A stretch of DNA of 64,000 bases from Gemmatimonadota bacterium (GCA_021295835.1 JAGWBP010000002.1:18394-82393), one strand, 5' to 3'; counted from the first letter of the stretch, positions 9,367 to 18,118 are shown. The notes: generated by a model from the sequence alone, not told the origin. Numbers and translations are program-made.

Positions 9367-9795
9367 GTGAAGAACCGAGGCTTTCTCGTGGGGCTGGTGG
9401 GGGTGGCGGCGGTGGTGACGTACCTGATGTGGACCGGGATCAGCGACAGCATGGTCTACTACCTCACTCCGGTCGAGCTCCTCGCCAGGATCGAGGCCGA
9501 TCCAACCTTCCACGATGTGGGGGTGAAGGTGAGCGGCAGGGTGGTGGACGGCTCGTGGGAGCGAGATGGCGAGCTAGGTGGCGAGCACACTTTCGTCGTC
9601 CGCGACCTGGAGGACGCCGACGCGACCTTCGTGGTGCGCTACCCCGATGTGCTGCCCGACACCTTCAACGACAAGGCCGAAGTCGTTCTCGAAGGCCGCT
9701 ACGGGGCCGACGGAGTCTTCCGCGCCCACACCGTCCTGACCAAGTGCGGGAGCCGCTTCGAGGCGGCCAAGGAGGAGCTGGCGGCCCGTGGGTAG
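9367..9795 (+). CDS. ccmE: cytochrome c maturation haem chaperone CcmE (Cys-type)
   Basis: A 142-residue membrane-anchored periplasmic haem chaperone. The start is GTG 9367; one N-terminal transmembrane segment covers about residues 5-22, followed by the OB-fold domain (YLTPVELLARIE..., VKVSGRVVDGS, FVVRYPDVLPDTF). The haem-ligand region reads VLTKCGSRFEAA, so the His-x-x-x-Tyr of classical CcmE is Cys127-x-x-x-Phe131. A Cys-x-x-x-Tyr form is known from Desulfovibrio and archaea; Phe in the last position is a further departure. It heads the ccm cluster and is followed by ccmF after 63 bases. Confidence 0.9.
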   Translation: MKNRGFLVGLVGVAAVVTYLMWTGISDSMVYYLTPVELLARIEADPTFHDVGVKVSGRVVDGSWERDGELGGEHTFVVRDLEDADATFVVRYPDVLPDTFNDKAEVVLEGRYGADGVFRAHTVLTKCGSRFEAAKEELAARG

Positions 9796-9858
9796 AATCC
9801 GACTTGCCAGCCCGGCGCCTCGCCGCTCGGGCGGCTCGATCCACGGACTCCTGGCGGC

Positions 9859-11886
9859 GTGACCGCCCTGGGCGAAGCCGCCCTCTGGATCGCCCTTCCC
9901 ATAGCCCTCTGGGGCACCGTCGCCTCCTTTGCGGGCGGAAGGCTCGGGAGGGGACAGTTGGTGGCGAGCGGCGAGCGGAGCGTACATGTCGTCACCGCGC
10001 TCCTGATCCTGGTGTCGGCCGGGATCATCGCCGCCTTCCTGGGCAACCGGTACGAGTACCTGTACGTGGTCAGCTACTCGAACCGGGAGCTCGACCCGTA
10101 CTTCAAGTTCGCGGGACTCTGGGCTGGGCAGCGCGGGTCCCTGGTCTTCTGGACGCTCCTTCTCTCGGTCTTCTCCTCGATCGCGGTCTTCCGCAACCGC
10201 CTGCGAAACCGCGAGTTCATGCCGTACGTAAGTGGGACGCTCCTTGGGATTCTTGCGTTCCTCCTCGTAGTCCTCCTCTTCGCCGACGTCAATCCCTTCG
10301 AGAGGCTGGGCTTCACCCGCATCAACGGCATGGGTCTGAATCCGCAACTGCAGAACTACTGGATGACGATCCACCCCCCGACGCTCTACCTGGGCTTCAC
10401 GGCCTTCGCCGTTCCCTTCGCCTTCGCGGTCTCGGCCCTCCTGACCGGTCGCCTCGATTCGCGCTGGATCGCCGTCACCAGGCGCTGGATCCTGCTCAGT
10501 TGGTTCTTCCTGACGCTGGGGGTCGTCTTCGGCATGCGCTGGGCGTACGAGGAGCTGGGGTGGGGCGGCTACTGGTTCTGGGATCCTGTCGAGAACGCCT
10601 CGCTGCTCCCCTGGCTGACCGCTACGGCCTTCCTGCACTCGATCCAGATCCAGGAGCATCGGGGCATGCTCAAGGTGTGGAACATGACGCTAGTCACCGT
10701 CACCTTCCTGCTGACGATCTTCGCCACCTTCCTGACCCGCTCCGGGCTGATCGAGTCGGTGCACAGCTTCGCGGAGAATCTCCGGATCGCCTACATCTTC
10801 CTGGGCTTCATGTGCGCGATGGCGATCCTGGCGGCGCTCCTCATCGTCCACCGCCTGCCCTCGCTCCGGCCCGACAGCCAGATCCGGTCCTTCCTCTCGC
10901 GCGAGTCGGCCTTCCTCTTCAACAACCTGCTCCTCGTGGGCATCACGTTTGCGGTCGCCTGGGGCACCCTCTTTCCCCTCATCACCGAGGGGCTGCTCGG
11001 CGAGACGCGCAATGTGGGGCCGCCGTACTTCAACCGCGTGAACATCCCCCTAGGGCTCCTCCTGCTGACGCTCATGGGGGTCGGGCCGATCATAGCATGG
11101 CGGAAGGCGTCGGCCAGGTACCTGAGGCGGAACTTCGCCCTACCGCTCCTCGCAGGCGTCGTCGCGCTCGGTGTCCTGCTCCTGACGGGGGTCAGGCACG
11201 GGATGGCGCTCGCCACCTTCGCGATCGGCACCTTCGTGCTGGCCACAGTGGTCGTCGAGTTCTGGAAAGGGACCAGGGCGAGGGCACGGATCGCCGGAGA
11301 GGGCGTGCTCCGGGCTATCGGCGGCCTTGTGCGCAGGAACCGGCGCCGCTGGGGAGGGTACGTCGTGCACGCGGGCGTCGTCGTTGTATTCATGGGGATC
11401 GCCGGGGCGGCCTTCGACCGGCGTGTGGTGCAGGAGTTGGAGCCCGGGGAGGCGATGACGGTGACCTCGGCGCTGGGCGGCGTGTACCGGCTGGTGTACG
11501 AGAGCCTCTCGCACTCGCGGCCCCGCGTGGCCGAAGATGTCCAGGAGAACGACTGGCGGTGGACGGCGCTGGTGACCGCCTACCGCGACGGCGAACAGAT
11601 CGGGGTTCTGCGGCCGGAGAGGCGCTTCTACCCGGTGATGGACCAGAGCTCCACGGAGGTGGGGATCTCGAGCTCGGCGCTCGAGGACCTCTACGTGATC
11701 CCGCGCGAGGTGGATGTCGATACCGAGCGGGCAAGCTTCGAGGTCAAGGTCCTGCCGCTGGTCCCGTGGATCTGGGTGGGGGGGCTCATCATCGCGGTGG
11801 GTGGACTTGTCGCCCTCTGGCCGCCGTCCGCTGGGCCGCAGCACCGACCGGTGCGGGCTGGTGCCCCCACCCGCGCGGCGGCGTGA
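9859..11886 (+). CDS. ccmF: haem lyase CcmF
   Basis: A 675-residue polytopic membrane protein of the haem-handling superfamily; with CcmE it ligates haem to apocytochrome c. The tryptophan-rich WWD motif is at about residues 234-252 (WGGYWFWDPVENASLLPW), and conserved periplasmic histidine regions include IHPPTLYLGF near residue 171. About 12 or more hydrophobic helices and a C-terminal periplasmic domain (about 520-645) are visible. The start is GTG 9859. Its TGA overlaps the next gene's GTG. Confidence 0.96.
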   Translation: MTALGEAALWIALPIALWGTVASFAGGRLGRGQLVASGERSVHVVTALLILVSAGIIAAFLGNRYEYLYVVSYSNRELDPYFKFAGLWAGQRGSLVFWTLLLSVFSSIAVFRNRLRNREFMPYVSGTLLGILAFLLVVLLFADVNPFERLGFTRINGMGLNPQLQNYWMTIHPPTLYLGFTAFAVPFAFAVSALLTGRLDSRWIAVTRRWILLSWFFLTLGVVFGMRWAYEELGWGGYWFWDPVENASLLPWLTATAFLHSIQIQEHRGMLKVWNMTLVTVTFLLTIFATFLTRSGLIESVHSFAENLRIAYIFLGFMCAMAILAALLIVHRLPSLRPDSQIRSFLSRESAFLFNNLLLVGITFAVAWGTLFPLITEGLLGETRNVGPPYFNRVNIPLGLLLLTLMGVGPIIAWRKASARYLRRNFALPLLAGVVALGVLLLTGVRHGMALATFAIGTFVLATVVVEFWKGTRARARIAGEGVLRAIGGLVRRNRRRWGGYVVHAGVVVVFMGIAGAAFDRRVVQELEPGEAMTVTSALGGVYRLVYESLSHSRPRVAEDVQENDWRWTALVTAYRDGEQIGVLRPERRFYPVMDQSSTEVGISSSALEDLYVIPREVDVDTERASFEVKVLPLVPWIWVGGLIIAVGGLVALWPPSAGPQHRPVRAGAPTRAAA

Positions 11887-12329
11887 GCCCTTTATCTGCC
11901 GAGGGTGCGGTGGTCGCCATAGTCGGCGCGGTCCTCCTGGCCACCGGTGTGGTGCTCGCGGTGCTGGAGCCCATCTTCGCCGGGAGGAGCGCCCCCCTCT
12001 ACGACGAAGACAGAGGCGCCGCCGAGGCGAAGGCGCGGCGCAGGGCGGCGCTCGTCGCGCTCCGCGAGCTCGAGTACGACCGCGCCACCGGCAAGCTCGG
12101 GAGCGCCGACTACGAGGCGCTCAGGGCGGAGCTGGCGCACAACGCCCTCGCGCACCTGGCACCGGCTGGCGGAGAGGGGGAAGCGGACGAGGACGCCGAG
12201 CTGGAGGCGGAGATCGCCGAGATGCGCCGCGCCCTAGAGGCGGGGCTGCAGTGCGGGGCGTGCGAGCACGTCAACCGTTTCGAAGCGCGCTACTGCGGCG
12301 AGTGCGGCGGGGCGCTTGCCAACGTCTAG
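11883..12329 (+). CDS. CcmI-like membrane protein with C-terminal zinc ribbon
   Basis: A 148-residue protein that starts at the GTG overlapping the ccmF stop. It has one N-terminal transmembrane helix (VVAIVGAVLLATGVVLAVL), then a segment like the start of CcmI (ALRELEYDRATGKLGSADYEALRAEL written here as ALRELEYDRATGKLG then SADYEALRAEL), and a C-terminal zinc ribbon CGAC...YCGECGG. In System I the CcmI module presents apocytochrome. Here the TPR part is missing and a zinc ribbon replaces it. Exact role is inferred from position only. Confidence 0.7.
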   Translation: MSPLSAEGAVVAIVGAVLLATGVVLAVLEPIFAGRSAPLYDEDRGAAEAKARRRAALVALRELEYDRATGKLGSADYEALRAELAHNALAHLAPAGGEGEADEDAELEAEIAEMRRALEAGLQCGACEHVNRFEARYCGECGGALANV

Positions 12330-12346
12330 ATCTTGCTAGGGCACCC

Positions 12347-13054
12347 TTGACGCTTGAGGCCCGGTGCGTCTCGTGCCGCTACGGCGCCACCAGGGCGCTC
12401 GAGGAGGTGAGCATCCTCGCCGAGCCGGGAAGCGTCGTGTCGGTAGTGGGTCCGAATGGGGCGGGGAAGAGCACGCTGCTAAGGGTCATGAGCGGGGAGC
12501 GGCGGCCTGACGCAGGCTCGGTCACCCAGGACGGGCGGCCGATCTTGCGATCGGACCCGGAGTGGAGGCGCAGGGTCTCCGTGGTGTCGCACCGCACCGG
12601 GCTCTACCTAGGGCTGACCGCAGCCGAGAACCTGCGTTTCTTTGCCGGACTGAACGGCCTGCCTCGCCGTGGGGCGGCCGAGGTGGTAGCCGAGTCGCTT
12701 GCCTCCGTGGGTGCGGCCACCCTGGCGGATAGGCGCGTGTCGACGCTCTCGCGCGGCCAGGCCCAGCGGGTGTCTCTCGCCCGCGCCCTGCTGAGCGACC
12801 CGCGCCTGCTCCTCCTGGACGAGCCCTTCGCGGGACTGGACGACGAGGCCGCAGGCCTCCTCGAGGGCGTGCTTGCAGCGCGTCGGGACTCCGGCTGCAC
12901 CGTCCTCCTGGTGACTCACGATCTGGGCCGCGCCGTGCGGCTCGCCGACCGGATCGTCGTGCTCCGGCGGGGCCGCAAGCGGTACGAGGGAGCTCCGCCG
13001 ACCGACCCGGGCGCGCTCGTCGCCCACCTTTCCGCCGAGTCGAGCCAAAGGTGA
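12347..13054 (+). CDS. ccmA: haem exporter ATP-binding protein CcmA
   Basis: A 235-residue ABC ATPase of the CcmABCD complex, which releases holo-CcmE. Walker A is VVGPNGAGKST, the signature is LSRGQAQRVSLARALL, Walker B is LLLLDEPFAGLDD and the switch His lies in LLVTHDLGRAV. The start is taken as TTG 12347 because LTLEARCVSCRYG matches family N-termini; the same frame is open further upstream, but that part overlaps the previous gene out of frame. The stop overlaps the ccmB GTG. Confidence 0.93.
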   Translation: MTLEARCVSCRYGATRALEEVSILAEPGSVVSVVGPNGAGKSTLLRVMSGERRPDAGSVTQDGRPILRSDPEWRRRVSVVSHRTGLYLGLTAAENLRFFAGLNGLPRRGAAEVVAESLASVGAATLADRRVSTLSRGQAQRVSLARALLSDPRLLLLDEPFAGLDDEAAGLLEGVLAARRDSGCTVLLVTHDLGRAVRLADRIVVLRRGRKRYEGAPPTDPGALVAHLSAESSQR

Positions 13055-13731
13055 GGGCGCTAGCCCGCTGGGTCTGGCTTGTCGCCGCAAACGACCTGCG
13101 CCTGGAGGCCCGTTCGCGGGGGCGCCTGGTATCGATGGCCGCCTTCGCCGTGCTCGCTGGCCTTCTCTTCGGCTTCGCCCTCGATCGGAGCGCACTTGCG
13201 GGGCGCGATGTGGCCGCGGCTCTCCTCTGGCTGATAGTCCTCTTCGCCTCCGTGGGCGGAGCGGGCCGCACCTTCGACCCGGACGAGGAGGACGGCGCAT
13301 TCCGCCATCTGCTGCTGACCCCCATCCCGCGCCACGGCCTCTTCCTCGGCAAGATGGGCGCGCATCTGGCGCTCGTCTGGATCGTGACGGCGCTCTCCTT
13401 CGTCTCGGTGACGGCGTTTCTGGGGGTCCGGGGCGTCGGCTCACCTCTGGCGCATGCGGCAGTGCTCCTGCCCGGCACGATCGGGATCGCGGCCGTGGGT
13501 ACGCTGCTCGGCCGAATATCGCGACACTCCACTCTTGGCGACACGCTGCTCCCCGTCCTGGCCTTCCCGCTCCTCGTGCCAGCGATCCTCTTCGGTGCCA
13601 CCGCGTCGGCGCGGGTTTTCCTGGAACGCCCATGGCCAGAGATTTCGGGGGCGGTTAGAGTGCTCTGGGCCTTTGCGCTGGTTGCAGTCGCGGCCGGCGC
13701 GGCGCTCTTTCGCCACCTGACCGACGAATAG
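13051..13731 (+). CDS. ccmB: haem exporter permease CcmB
   Basis: A 226-residue membrane protein with six predicted hydrophobic segments. The family-typical cytoplasmic loop GRTFDPDEEDGAFRHLLLTP is near residue 73. It pairs with CcmA. GTG 13051 overlaps the ccmA stop. Confidence 0.92.
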   Translation: MRALARWVWLVAANDLRLEARSRGRLVSMAAFAVLAGLLFGFALDRSALAGRDVAAALLWLIVLFASVGGAGRTFDPDEEDGAFRHLLLTPIPRHGLFLGKMGAHLALVWIVTALSFVSVTAFLGVRGVGSPLAHAAVLLPGTIGIAAVGTLLGRISRHSTLGDTLLPVLAFPLLVPAILFGATASARVFLERPWPEISGAVRVLWAFALVAVAAGAALFRHLTDE

Positions 13732-13745
13732 GGGAGAGAGAATCC

Positions 13746-14453
13746 ATGTCGCGTAGGGCTCGGGTGGTTGGCCTCGCGCTCACGACGGCCGGAGTTGCGG
13801 TCGTCCTCTTCAGCCACTGGATGATGGCCTTCTGGGTGCCGACGGAGGCCGCGCAGGGAGTCGTGCAGCGCATCTTCTACGTGCATGTGGCGGCGGCGTG
13901 GAGCTGCTTCCTTGCGATCGGGATCGCCGCTCTGGCGAGCGCCGCGTACCTCTGGCTCGAGGACGAGCGGGCGGACTCGGCCGCGGTATCGGCTGCCGAG
14001 GGCGCCATCGTCTTCGGGGCGATCATGCTCGTCTCGGGTCCGCTATGGGGGCGAATTGCGTGGGGGACCTACTGGACGTGGGAGCCGAGGCTGACGCTGA
14101 CGCTCCTCCTCTGGTTCATCTACGTTGGGTATTTTCTGGTGCGGGGTTCGGTGTCCGACCTTCGGCGCGGCAGGCGCTTCGCGGCGGTGGTCGCGGTCGT
14201 CGGCGCGCTCTTCATCCCGCTGATCCACGTGAGCGTCCTCCATTTCCGCTCGCTGCACCCGGGCCCGGTCGTGCTCAAGTCGGAGGGCCCCACCCTGCAC
14301 CCCGATATGCTAGCCACTCTGCTGGTTTCCTTCCTCGGCTTCGCGATGCTCTTCCTGGGCCTCTTCACATTCCGCTACGCCGTCGAGAGGCTGCGTTGGC
14401 GCATGGCAGCCGCTGCTCCGTCGCCCGGCGGTGGCGATGGAGGATTCGGATGA
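13746..14453 (+). CDS. ccmC: haem handling protein CcmC
   Basis: A 235-residue six-helix protein that loads haem onto CcmE. The WWD motif is WGTYWTWEPRLT (about residues 106-117), and the conserved His is in FYVHVAAAW (H47). The acidic residue after the last Trp is Glu instead of the more common Asp. The start is ATG 13746, fourteen bases after ccmB, preceded by GGGGAGAG. Its stop overlaps the next ATG (ATGA). Confidence 0.95.
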   Translation: MSRRARVVGLALTTAGVAVVLFSHWMMAFWVPTEAAQGVVQRIFYVHVAAAWSCFLAIGIAALASAAYLWLEDERADSAAVSAAEGAIVFGAIMLVSGPLWGRIAWGTYWTWEPRLTLTLLLWFIYVGYFLVRGSVSDLRRGRRFAAVVAVVGALFIPLIHVSVLHFRSLHPGPVVLKSEGPTLHPDMLATLLVSFLGFAMLFLGLFTFRYAVERLRWRMAAAAPSPGGGDGGFG

Positions 14454-14704
14454 CCGGTCGCCCTGGTGTCCTGGGAAGGGGCGGCGTTGCGGATGCGGGA
14501 GTCAGGGCCGCCTGCGCACTCATCGCCGCGCTAGGCGTGACGCTATCGCCTGCGGTCCTTGCCGCTCAGGGCGAAGCCGGCCGCGGGGCTCTCCGTCCCT
14601 TCGTGCATGTTCTGCTGGCGTACGCGGCCGCCTGGATCGCGATCCTGATCTGGGTGTGGCTGATTGCCCGTCGGCTGAGACGGCTGGAGGACGCGGGGGG
14701 ATGA
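14450..14704 (+). CDS. ccmD: CcmD-like small membrane protein
   Basis: An 84-residue protein with a cleavable-looking signal peptide (AALGVTLSPAVLAAQ) and one further transmembrane helix with the CcmD-like pattern HVLLAYAAAWIAILIWVWL followed by the basic tail ARRLRRLE. CcmD stabilises CcmABC and helps release holo-CcmE. An added signal peptide is unusual for Proteobacteria but fits CcmD-family proteins of other phyla. Recognition rests on position and the short pattern. Confidence 0.7.
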   Translation: MTGRPGVLGRGGVADAGVRAACALIAALGVTLSPAVLAAQGEAGRGALRPFVHVLLAYAAAWIAILIWVWLIARRLRRLEDAGG

Positions 14705-14726
14705 TCGATTGGAGACGAGAGTGCCG

Positions 14727-15233
14727 ATGAGCGCCAACCGACCGATCGTGGCCGTCTACCCCGGCTCGTTCGACCCGGTCACCCTGGGTCACGAGGATGT
14801 GGTCAGGCGCACCCTCCGCTTCTGCGACCGCCTAATTGTGGGTGTGGCCGAGAACGCCACCCAGGCAAAGGGACAGTTGTTCGAGGTCGGGGAGCGTCTC
14901 GAGCTGATGGCGGAGGTCTTCGGCGCCCAGGAGCGCGTCGAGTGTGTCTCCTTTTCGGGGCTGCTGGTGGACTTTGCGCGCGAGGCCGGGGCGCGCTTCA
15001 TCATTCGGGGTCTCCGCGCGGTCTCCGACTTCGACTACGAGTTCCAGATGGCGCAGATGAACCGCGAGCTCTGGAGGGATGTCGAGACGATCTTTCTCAC
15101 CCCCGAGGTTGGGTACTCCTTCCTCTCCTCCTCGCTGGTGCGAGAAGTTGCTTCGCTAGGGGGCGACGTGAGCGCCGCCGTATCGCCCCCCGTGCTGGAG
15201 CGCCTGCGCCGTCGCCTGCCCGGGCTTGGGTGA
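14727..15233 (+). CDS. coaD: phosphopantetheine adenylyltransferase
   Basis: Penultimate step of coenzyme A synthesis. The 168-residue nucleotidyltransferase has YPGSFDPVTLGHEDVV (the TxGH motif), RGLRAVSDFDYEFQMAQMN and SFLSSSLVREVASLGGDVS. ATG 14727 is preferred because GAGAG lies six bases upstream; a TTG at 14709 is an in-frame alternative that adds six residues. Confidence 0.96.
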   Translation: MSANRPIVAVYPGSFDPVTLGHEDVVRRTLRFCDRLIVGVAENATQAKGQLFEVGERLELMAEVFGAQERVECVSFSGLLVDFAREAGARFIIRGLRAVSDFDYEFQMAQMNRELWRDVETIFLTPEVGYSFLSSSLVREVASLGGDVSAAVSPPVLERLRRRLPGLG

Positions 15234-15245
15234 GGTGCCTCGGAG

Positions 15246-16097
15246 GTGAGTTTCTCGGATGAGCTCGTTCGGCGCGCCCGTCGGCTGAACAAGAGGATCG
15301 CATTCGCCGAGGGTGACGATCCTCGCGTACAGGAGGCCGTCGCCGAGCTCCGAAGGCGCGGGATCGCCGAGCCCGTAGTCGCTCGCGGAGGGGGCGCGGG
15401 ATCTCTGGCCACGGCGGTCGCGATGCTCCGGCGGGGCGAGGTGGATGGGGTGGTGGCCGGTGCGGTCCTCACCAGCGCCGAAGTAATCAGGGCGGCGCTC
15501 CGGGGGGTCCGGCTGAGGCCGGGCGTTAGGACGCTCTCGTCTTCCTTCTACATCGAGGTCGCCGACTTCAGGGGCCGCGGGGCCGAGGTTCTCACCTTCA
15601 CCGACGCCGGCGTCGTTCCGGAGCCCGGTGCGGAGCAGCTCGCCGAGATAGCCCTGGAGGCGGCGCGCGCACGACGGGTTGTCGTCGGCGATGAACCCAA
15701 GGTGGCCTTCCTCTCCTACTCCACCCTGGGCAGCGCCGGAGGTCCCGCGGTCGAGCGGGTCCGAGATGCCGTGCGGCTCTTTCGCGCGTCCTGCCCAGGA
15801 GTCGCCGCCGACGGCGAGCTGCAGGGCGATGCGGCGCTGATCCCGGAGGTCGCCGCGACGAAGTCCCCCGGCTCGGAGGTGGCGGGGCGTGCCAACACGC
15901 TCGTCTTTCCGTCCCTCTCCTCGGGCAACATCGCCTACAAGCTGATTGAGCGACTCGCTGGAGCGACGGCCCTGGGGCCCATTCTACAGGGTCTGAGGGC
16001 GCCTCTGAACGACCTGTCGCGGGGCGCGTCGAGCCGCGACATTACCCTCGTAGCGGCGATCACCGCCCTCCTGGCTGGCACCTGCCCAACTTCCTAG
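15246..16097 (+). CDS. pta: phosphate acetyl/butyryltransferase (PTA_PTB), short form
   Basis: Transfers an acyl group between CoA and phosphate. The 283-residue protein shows KRIAFAEGDDPRVQEAV, DGVVAGAVLTSAEVIRAAL, FLSYSTLGSAGGPAVERV, DGELQGDAALIPEVAATK and NTLVFPSLSSGNIAYKL, all typical of phosphotransacetylases. Usual Pta domains are about 320-330 residues. The missing stretch falls between residues about 45 and 55, where the family normally has a helical segment after the first Rossmann strands. Whether this form is active, and whether it prefers acetyl- or butyryl-CoA, is open. Confidence 0.85.
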   Translation: MSFSDELVRRARRLNKRIAFAEGDDPRVQEAVAELRRRGIAEPVVARGGGAGSLATAVAMLRRGEVDGVVAGAVLTSAEVIRAALRGVRLRPGVRTLSSSFYIEVADFRGRGAEVLTFTDAGVVPEPGAEQLAEIALEAARARRVVVGDEPKVAFLSYSTLGSAGGPAVERVRDAVRLFRASCPGVAADGELQGDAALIPEVAATKSPGSEVAGRANTLVFPSLSSGNIAYKLIERLAGATALGPILQGLRAPLNDLSRGASSRDITLVAAITALLAGTCPTS

Positions 16098-16101
16098 AAT
16101 C

Positions 16102-16461
16102 ATGCAACGCCGTCCTCTCTGGAACCAGCAGGAGTCCTTCGTCAAGCGCAACGTCGGCCGCACCGTGGTCTTCGAGATTCAGGGCCAGCTCATCGTGGGG
16201 AACCGGCAGCAGTTCAAGCGCGAGGTGCTGCTCGCCCTGCACGCCGGCACTCCTCGCATCGTGATCGACTTCTCGCGCACCACCTTCATCGACTCTTCGG
16301 GGCTGGGGGTTCTGATCACCATCTCCAAGGAGATTCGCGCCGCAGGGGCCGACCTCCGCCTAGCCGCCCTCAGCAGGGAACTCCACGGCCTCCTTGCGCT
16401 CACGCGGCTGGACACCTTCTTCAGGATCGCGCACGACCTCGAGGAGGCGCTGGAGGACTAG
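16102..16461 (+). CDS. STAS-domain anti-sigma factor antagonist
   Basis: A 119-residue SpoIIAA-like protein. The STAS core shows VFEIQGQLIVGNRQQFKREV, then TTFIDSSGLGVLITI, where the second Ser is the conserved phospho-acceptor, and LAALSRELHGLLALTRLDTFF. Such proteins release sigma factors from anti-sigma kinases when unphosphorylated. No partner kinase is in the window. Confidence 0.88.
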   Translation: MQRRPLWNQQESFVKRNVGRTVVFEIQGQLIVGNRQQFKREVLLALHAGTPRIVIDFSRTTFIDSSGLGVLITISKEIRAAGADLRLAALSRELHGLLALTRLDTFFRIAHDLEEALED

Positions 16462-16475
16462 CCCGTGGACAGCCC

Positions 16476-17309
16476 ATGGTTTACAATGCCCGCCGTGTGG
16501 CCAAGCGCTCGCTAGGCCAGCACTTCCTCGTTGACCGGAACCTCCAGCGCAGGATCGCCGACGCCGTGGCGGCGGAGGCTAACGACCCGGTAGTCGAGAT
16601 CGGGCCAGGGCGGGGTGCCCTGACGACGCACCTGGTCGAGCGCTCTCTCCAACTGACGCTGGTCGAGCTCGACGACGACCTCTTCGCCGAGCTGGTGTCG
16701 CGCCACGCCGATCGCGCTGACGTCAGGGTGGTCCACGGTGATGTCCTGAAGCTGGACCTCCGCTCGCTCGTCGAGGATTGGGGCCGCACCCATGTCGTGG
16801 GCAACATTCCGTACAACATCACGACGCCGATAATCTTCCGACTATTGGAGATGCCCTATCCAACCGACATCGTGCTGACCGTGCAGGCGGAGGTCGCCCG
16901 GAGGATCGCCGCTCCGCCGGGGACACGCATCTACGGTGCCCTATCGGTGGGGGTGCAGCTGCACGCGGTCGTCGAGCTCGTGTGCAAGGTACCGAGAGGG
17001 GCCTTCCGCCCGGTGCCAAGGGTCGATTCGGTGGCGATCCGGATCACGCCTCGCTCGCCACCGCGCCTCTCGCCCCGAGGGGCCGCCCGTGTGCGTTGCC
17101 TAACCCGGGCGGCCTTCTCATGGAGGCGCAAGCAGCTTGGCACCATCCTGGCGCGGCATCCTGACCTCGCCCGTCCGCGTCCGGTCGTCGAGCGGCTGCT
17201 GAGCGCGTGCTCTCTGGCGGCGGAGCTGAGACCCGAGAGGCTCGCGCCCGAGGACTTCGTCGCCCTCGCCGCCGCTCTCTCGGAGACCGGGTGGATGCAT
17301 CCCCGGTGA
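16476..17309 (+). CDS. rsmA: 16S rRNA dimethyladenosine transferase RsmA (KsgA)
   Basis: Dimethylates two adjacent adenines in helix 45 of 16S rRNA. Motifs are SLGQHFLVDRNLQRRIADA, VVEIGPGRGALTTHL, the catalytic VVGNIPYNITTPIIF and the FRPVPRVDSVAIRITPR segment, followed by the C-terminal helical domain. ATG 16476 gives 277 residues. GTG 16497, just before AKRSLGQHFL, is an alternative; it would place the start directly behind a TACAAT hexamer at 16482-16487. The stop overlaps the exonuclease GTG. Confidence 0.95.
   Translation: MVYNARRVAKRSLGQHFLVDRNLQRRIADAVAAEANDPVVEIGPGRGALTTHLVERSLQLTLVELDDDLFAELVSRHADRADVRVVHGDVLKLDLRSLVEDWGRTHVVGNIPYNITTPIIFRLLEMPYPTDIVLTVQAEVARRIAAPPGTRIYGALSVGVQLHAVVELVCKVPRGAFRPVPRVDSVAIRITPRSPPRLSPRGAARVRCLTRAAFSWRRKQLGTILARHPDLARPRPVVERLLSACSLAAELRPERLAPEDFVALAAALSETGWMHPR
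16482..16487 (+). promoter_or_regulatory. possible -10 hexamer inside the rsmA start region
   Basis: TACAAT is preceded by GGTT and followed by GCCC. The string GGTTTACAATRCCC is shared with the rimP promoter at 44355-44368. No good -35 sits 17 bases upstream and there is no TGTAA half-site, so this is a weak call. Confidence 0.25.
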
Positions 17310-18118
17310 ATCGGTCTCTCCTCCAGGATGCCTGGGAACAGCTCCAGAGGGCGCCTCTGCCGACCGCCGAGGTCGCCCGGCGTGTGCTCGGCATCGACGG
17401 TCATCCGGGTGCGGCGGCAGCGGCGGTCTTCTCGCTGCTAGGTGTCGACATGCGCTTCCGGGTCGACGGCGACGGCGTCTGGAGCGTGAGGGGTGCCGCA
17501 CGGCCGCCGGGCGCACCGCTCTCGCGGCTGCGCTATGCGGTGGTCGACGTCGAGACCACGGGGGGCAGCTACGAGCGAGGCCATCGCATGACCGAAGTCG
17601 CGGTTGTGGATGTGCGGTGCGGGCAGGTGGGCGAGGTCTTCGAGACGCTGCTGCACCCGGGTCGGCGGGTGCCTCGCACGAGCGTGGCGCTCACCGGAAT
17701 CACCAACCGCATGCTCGCCGGGGCGCCCACCTTTGACGAGGTCGCCGACGAGGTGCTCGCCCGCATCGCTGGGCGCATATTCGTTGCCCACAACGCGTCC
17801 TTCGATTGGGGCTGGCTGCGTGCGCAGCTCGGCGACGCGATCGGCGAAGTTCCCGAGGTGGAGCGCCTCTGCACGATCAACTTGGCGCGGCGGCTCTGCC
17901 CCGAGAGCCGCCACCGTAGTCTAGGGGCGCTCGCCGACCACTTCGGCATCCCCGTAGAGGGGAGGCACCGCGCTGCAGGAGACGCACTGGCCACCGCGAG
18001 GTTGCTGGTCCGCCTCCTGGACCGAGCCGAGTCTATGGGGATTGGCGACCTGCGCTCCCTCAGGCGGTATCGCCCGTCACGGGCGTCCCTCAGCCAGCGG
18101 GACCTGCTCGCTCCCTGA
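17306..18118 (+). CDS. DEDDh 3'-5' exonuclease (DnaQ/epsilon-like)
   Basis: A 270-residue protein with an N-terminal extension of about 75 residues and an exonuclease domain. ExoI is YAVVDVETTGG, ExoII is VAHNASFDWGWL and ExoIII is HRAAGDALATARLL with the DEDDh His. The start is GTG 17306, overlapping the rsmA stop. It could be a stand-alone proofreading subunit or a repair exonuclease; no polymerase is adjacent. Its last 17 codons and stop lie within a 60-bp segment that is repeated 1,975 bases downstream. Confidence 0.88.
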   Translation: MNRSLLQDAWEQLQRAPLPTAEVARRVLGIDGHPGAAAAAVFSLLGVDMRFRVDGDGVWSVRGAARPPGAPLSRLRYAVVDVETTGGSYERGHRMTEVAVVDVRCGQVGEVFETLLHPGRRVPRTSVALTGITNRMLAGAPTFDEVADEVLARIAGRIFVAHNASFDWGWLRAQLGDAIGEVPEVERLCTINLARRLCPESRHRSLGALADHFGIPVEGRHRAAGDALATARLLVRLLDRAESMGIGDLRSLRRYRPSRASLSQRDLLAP

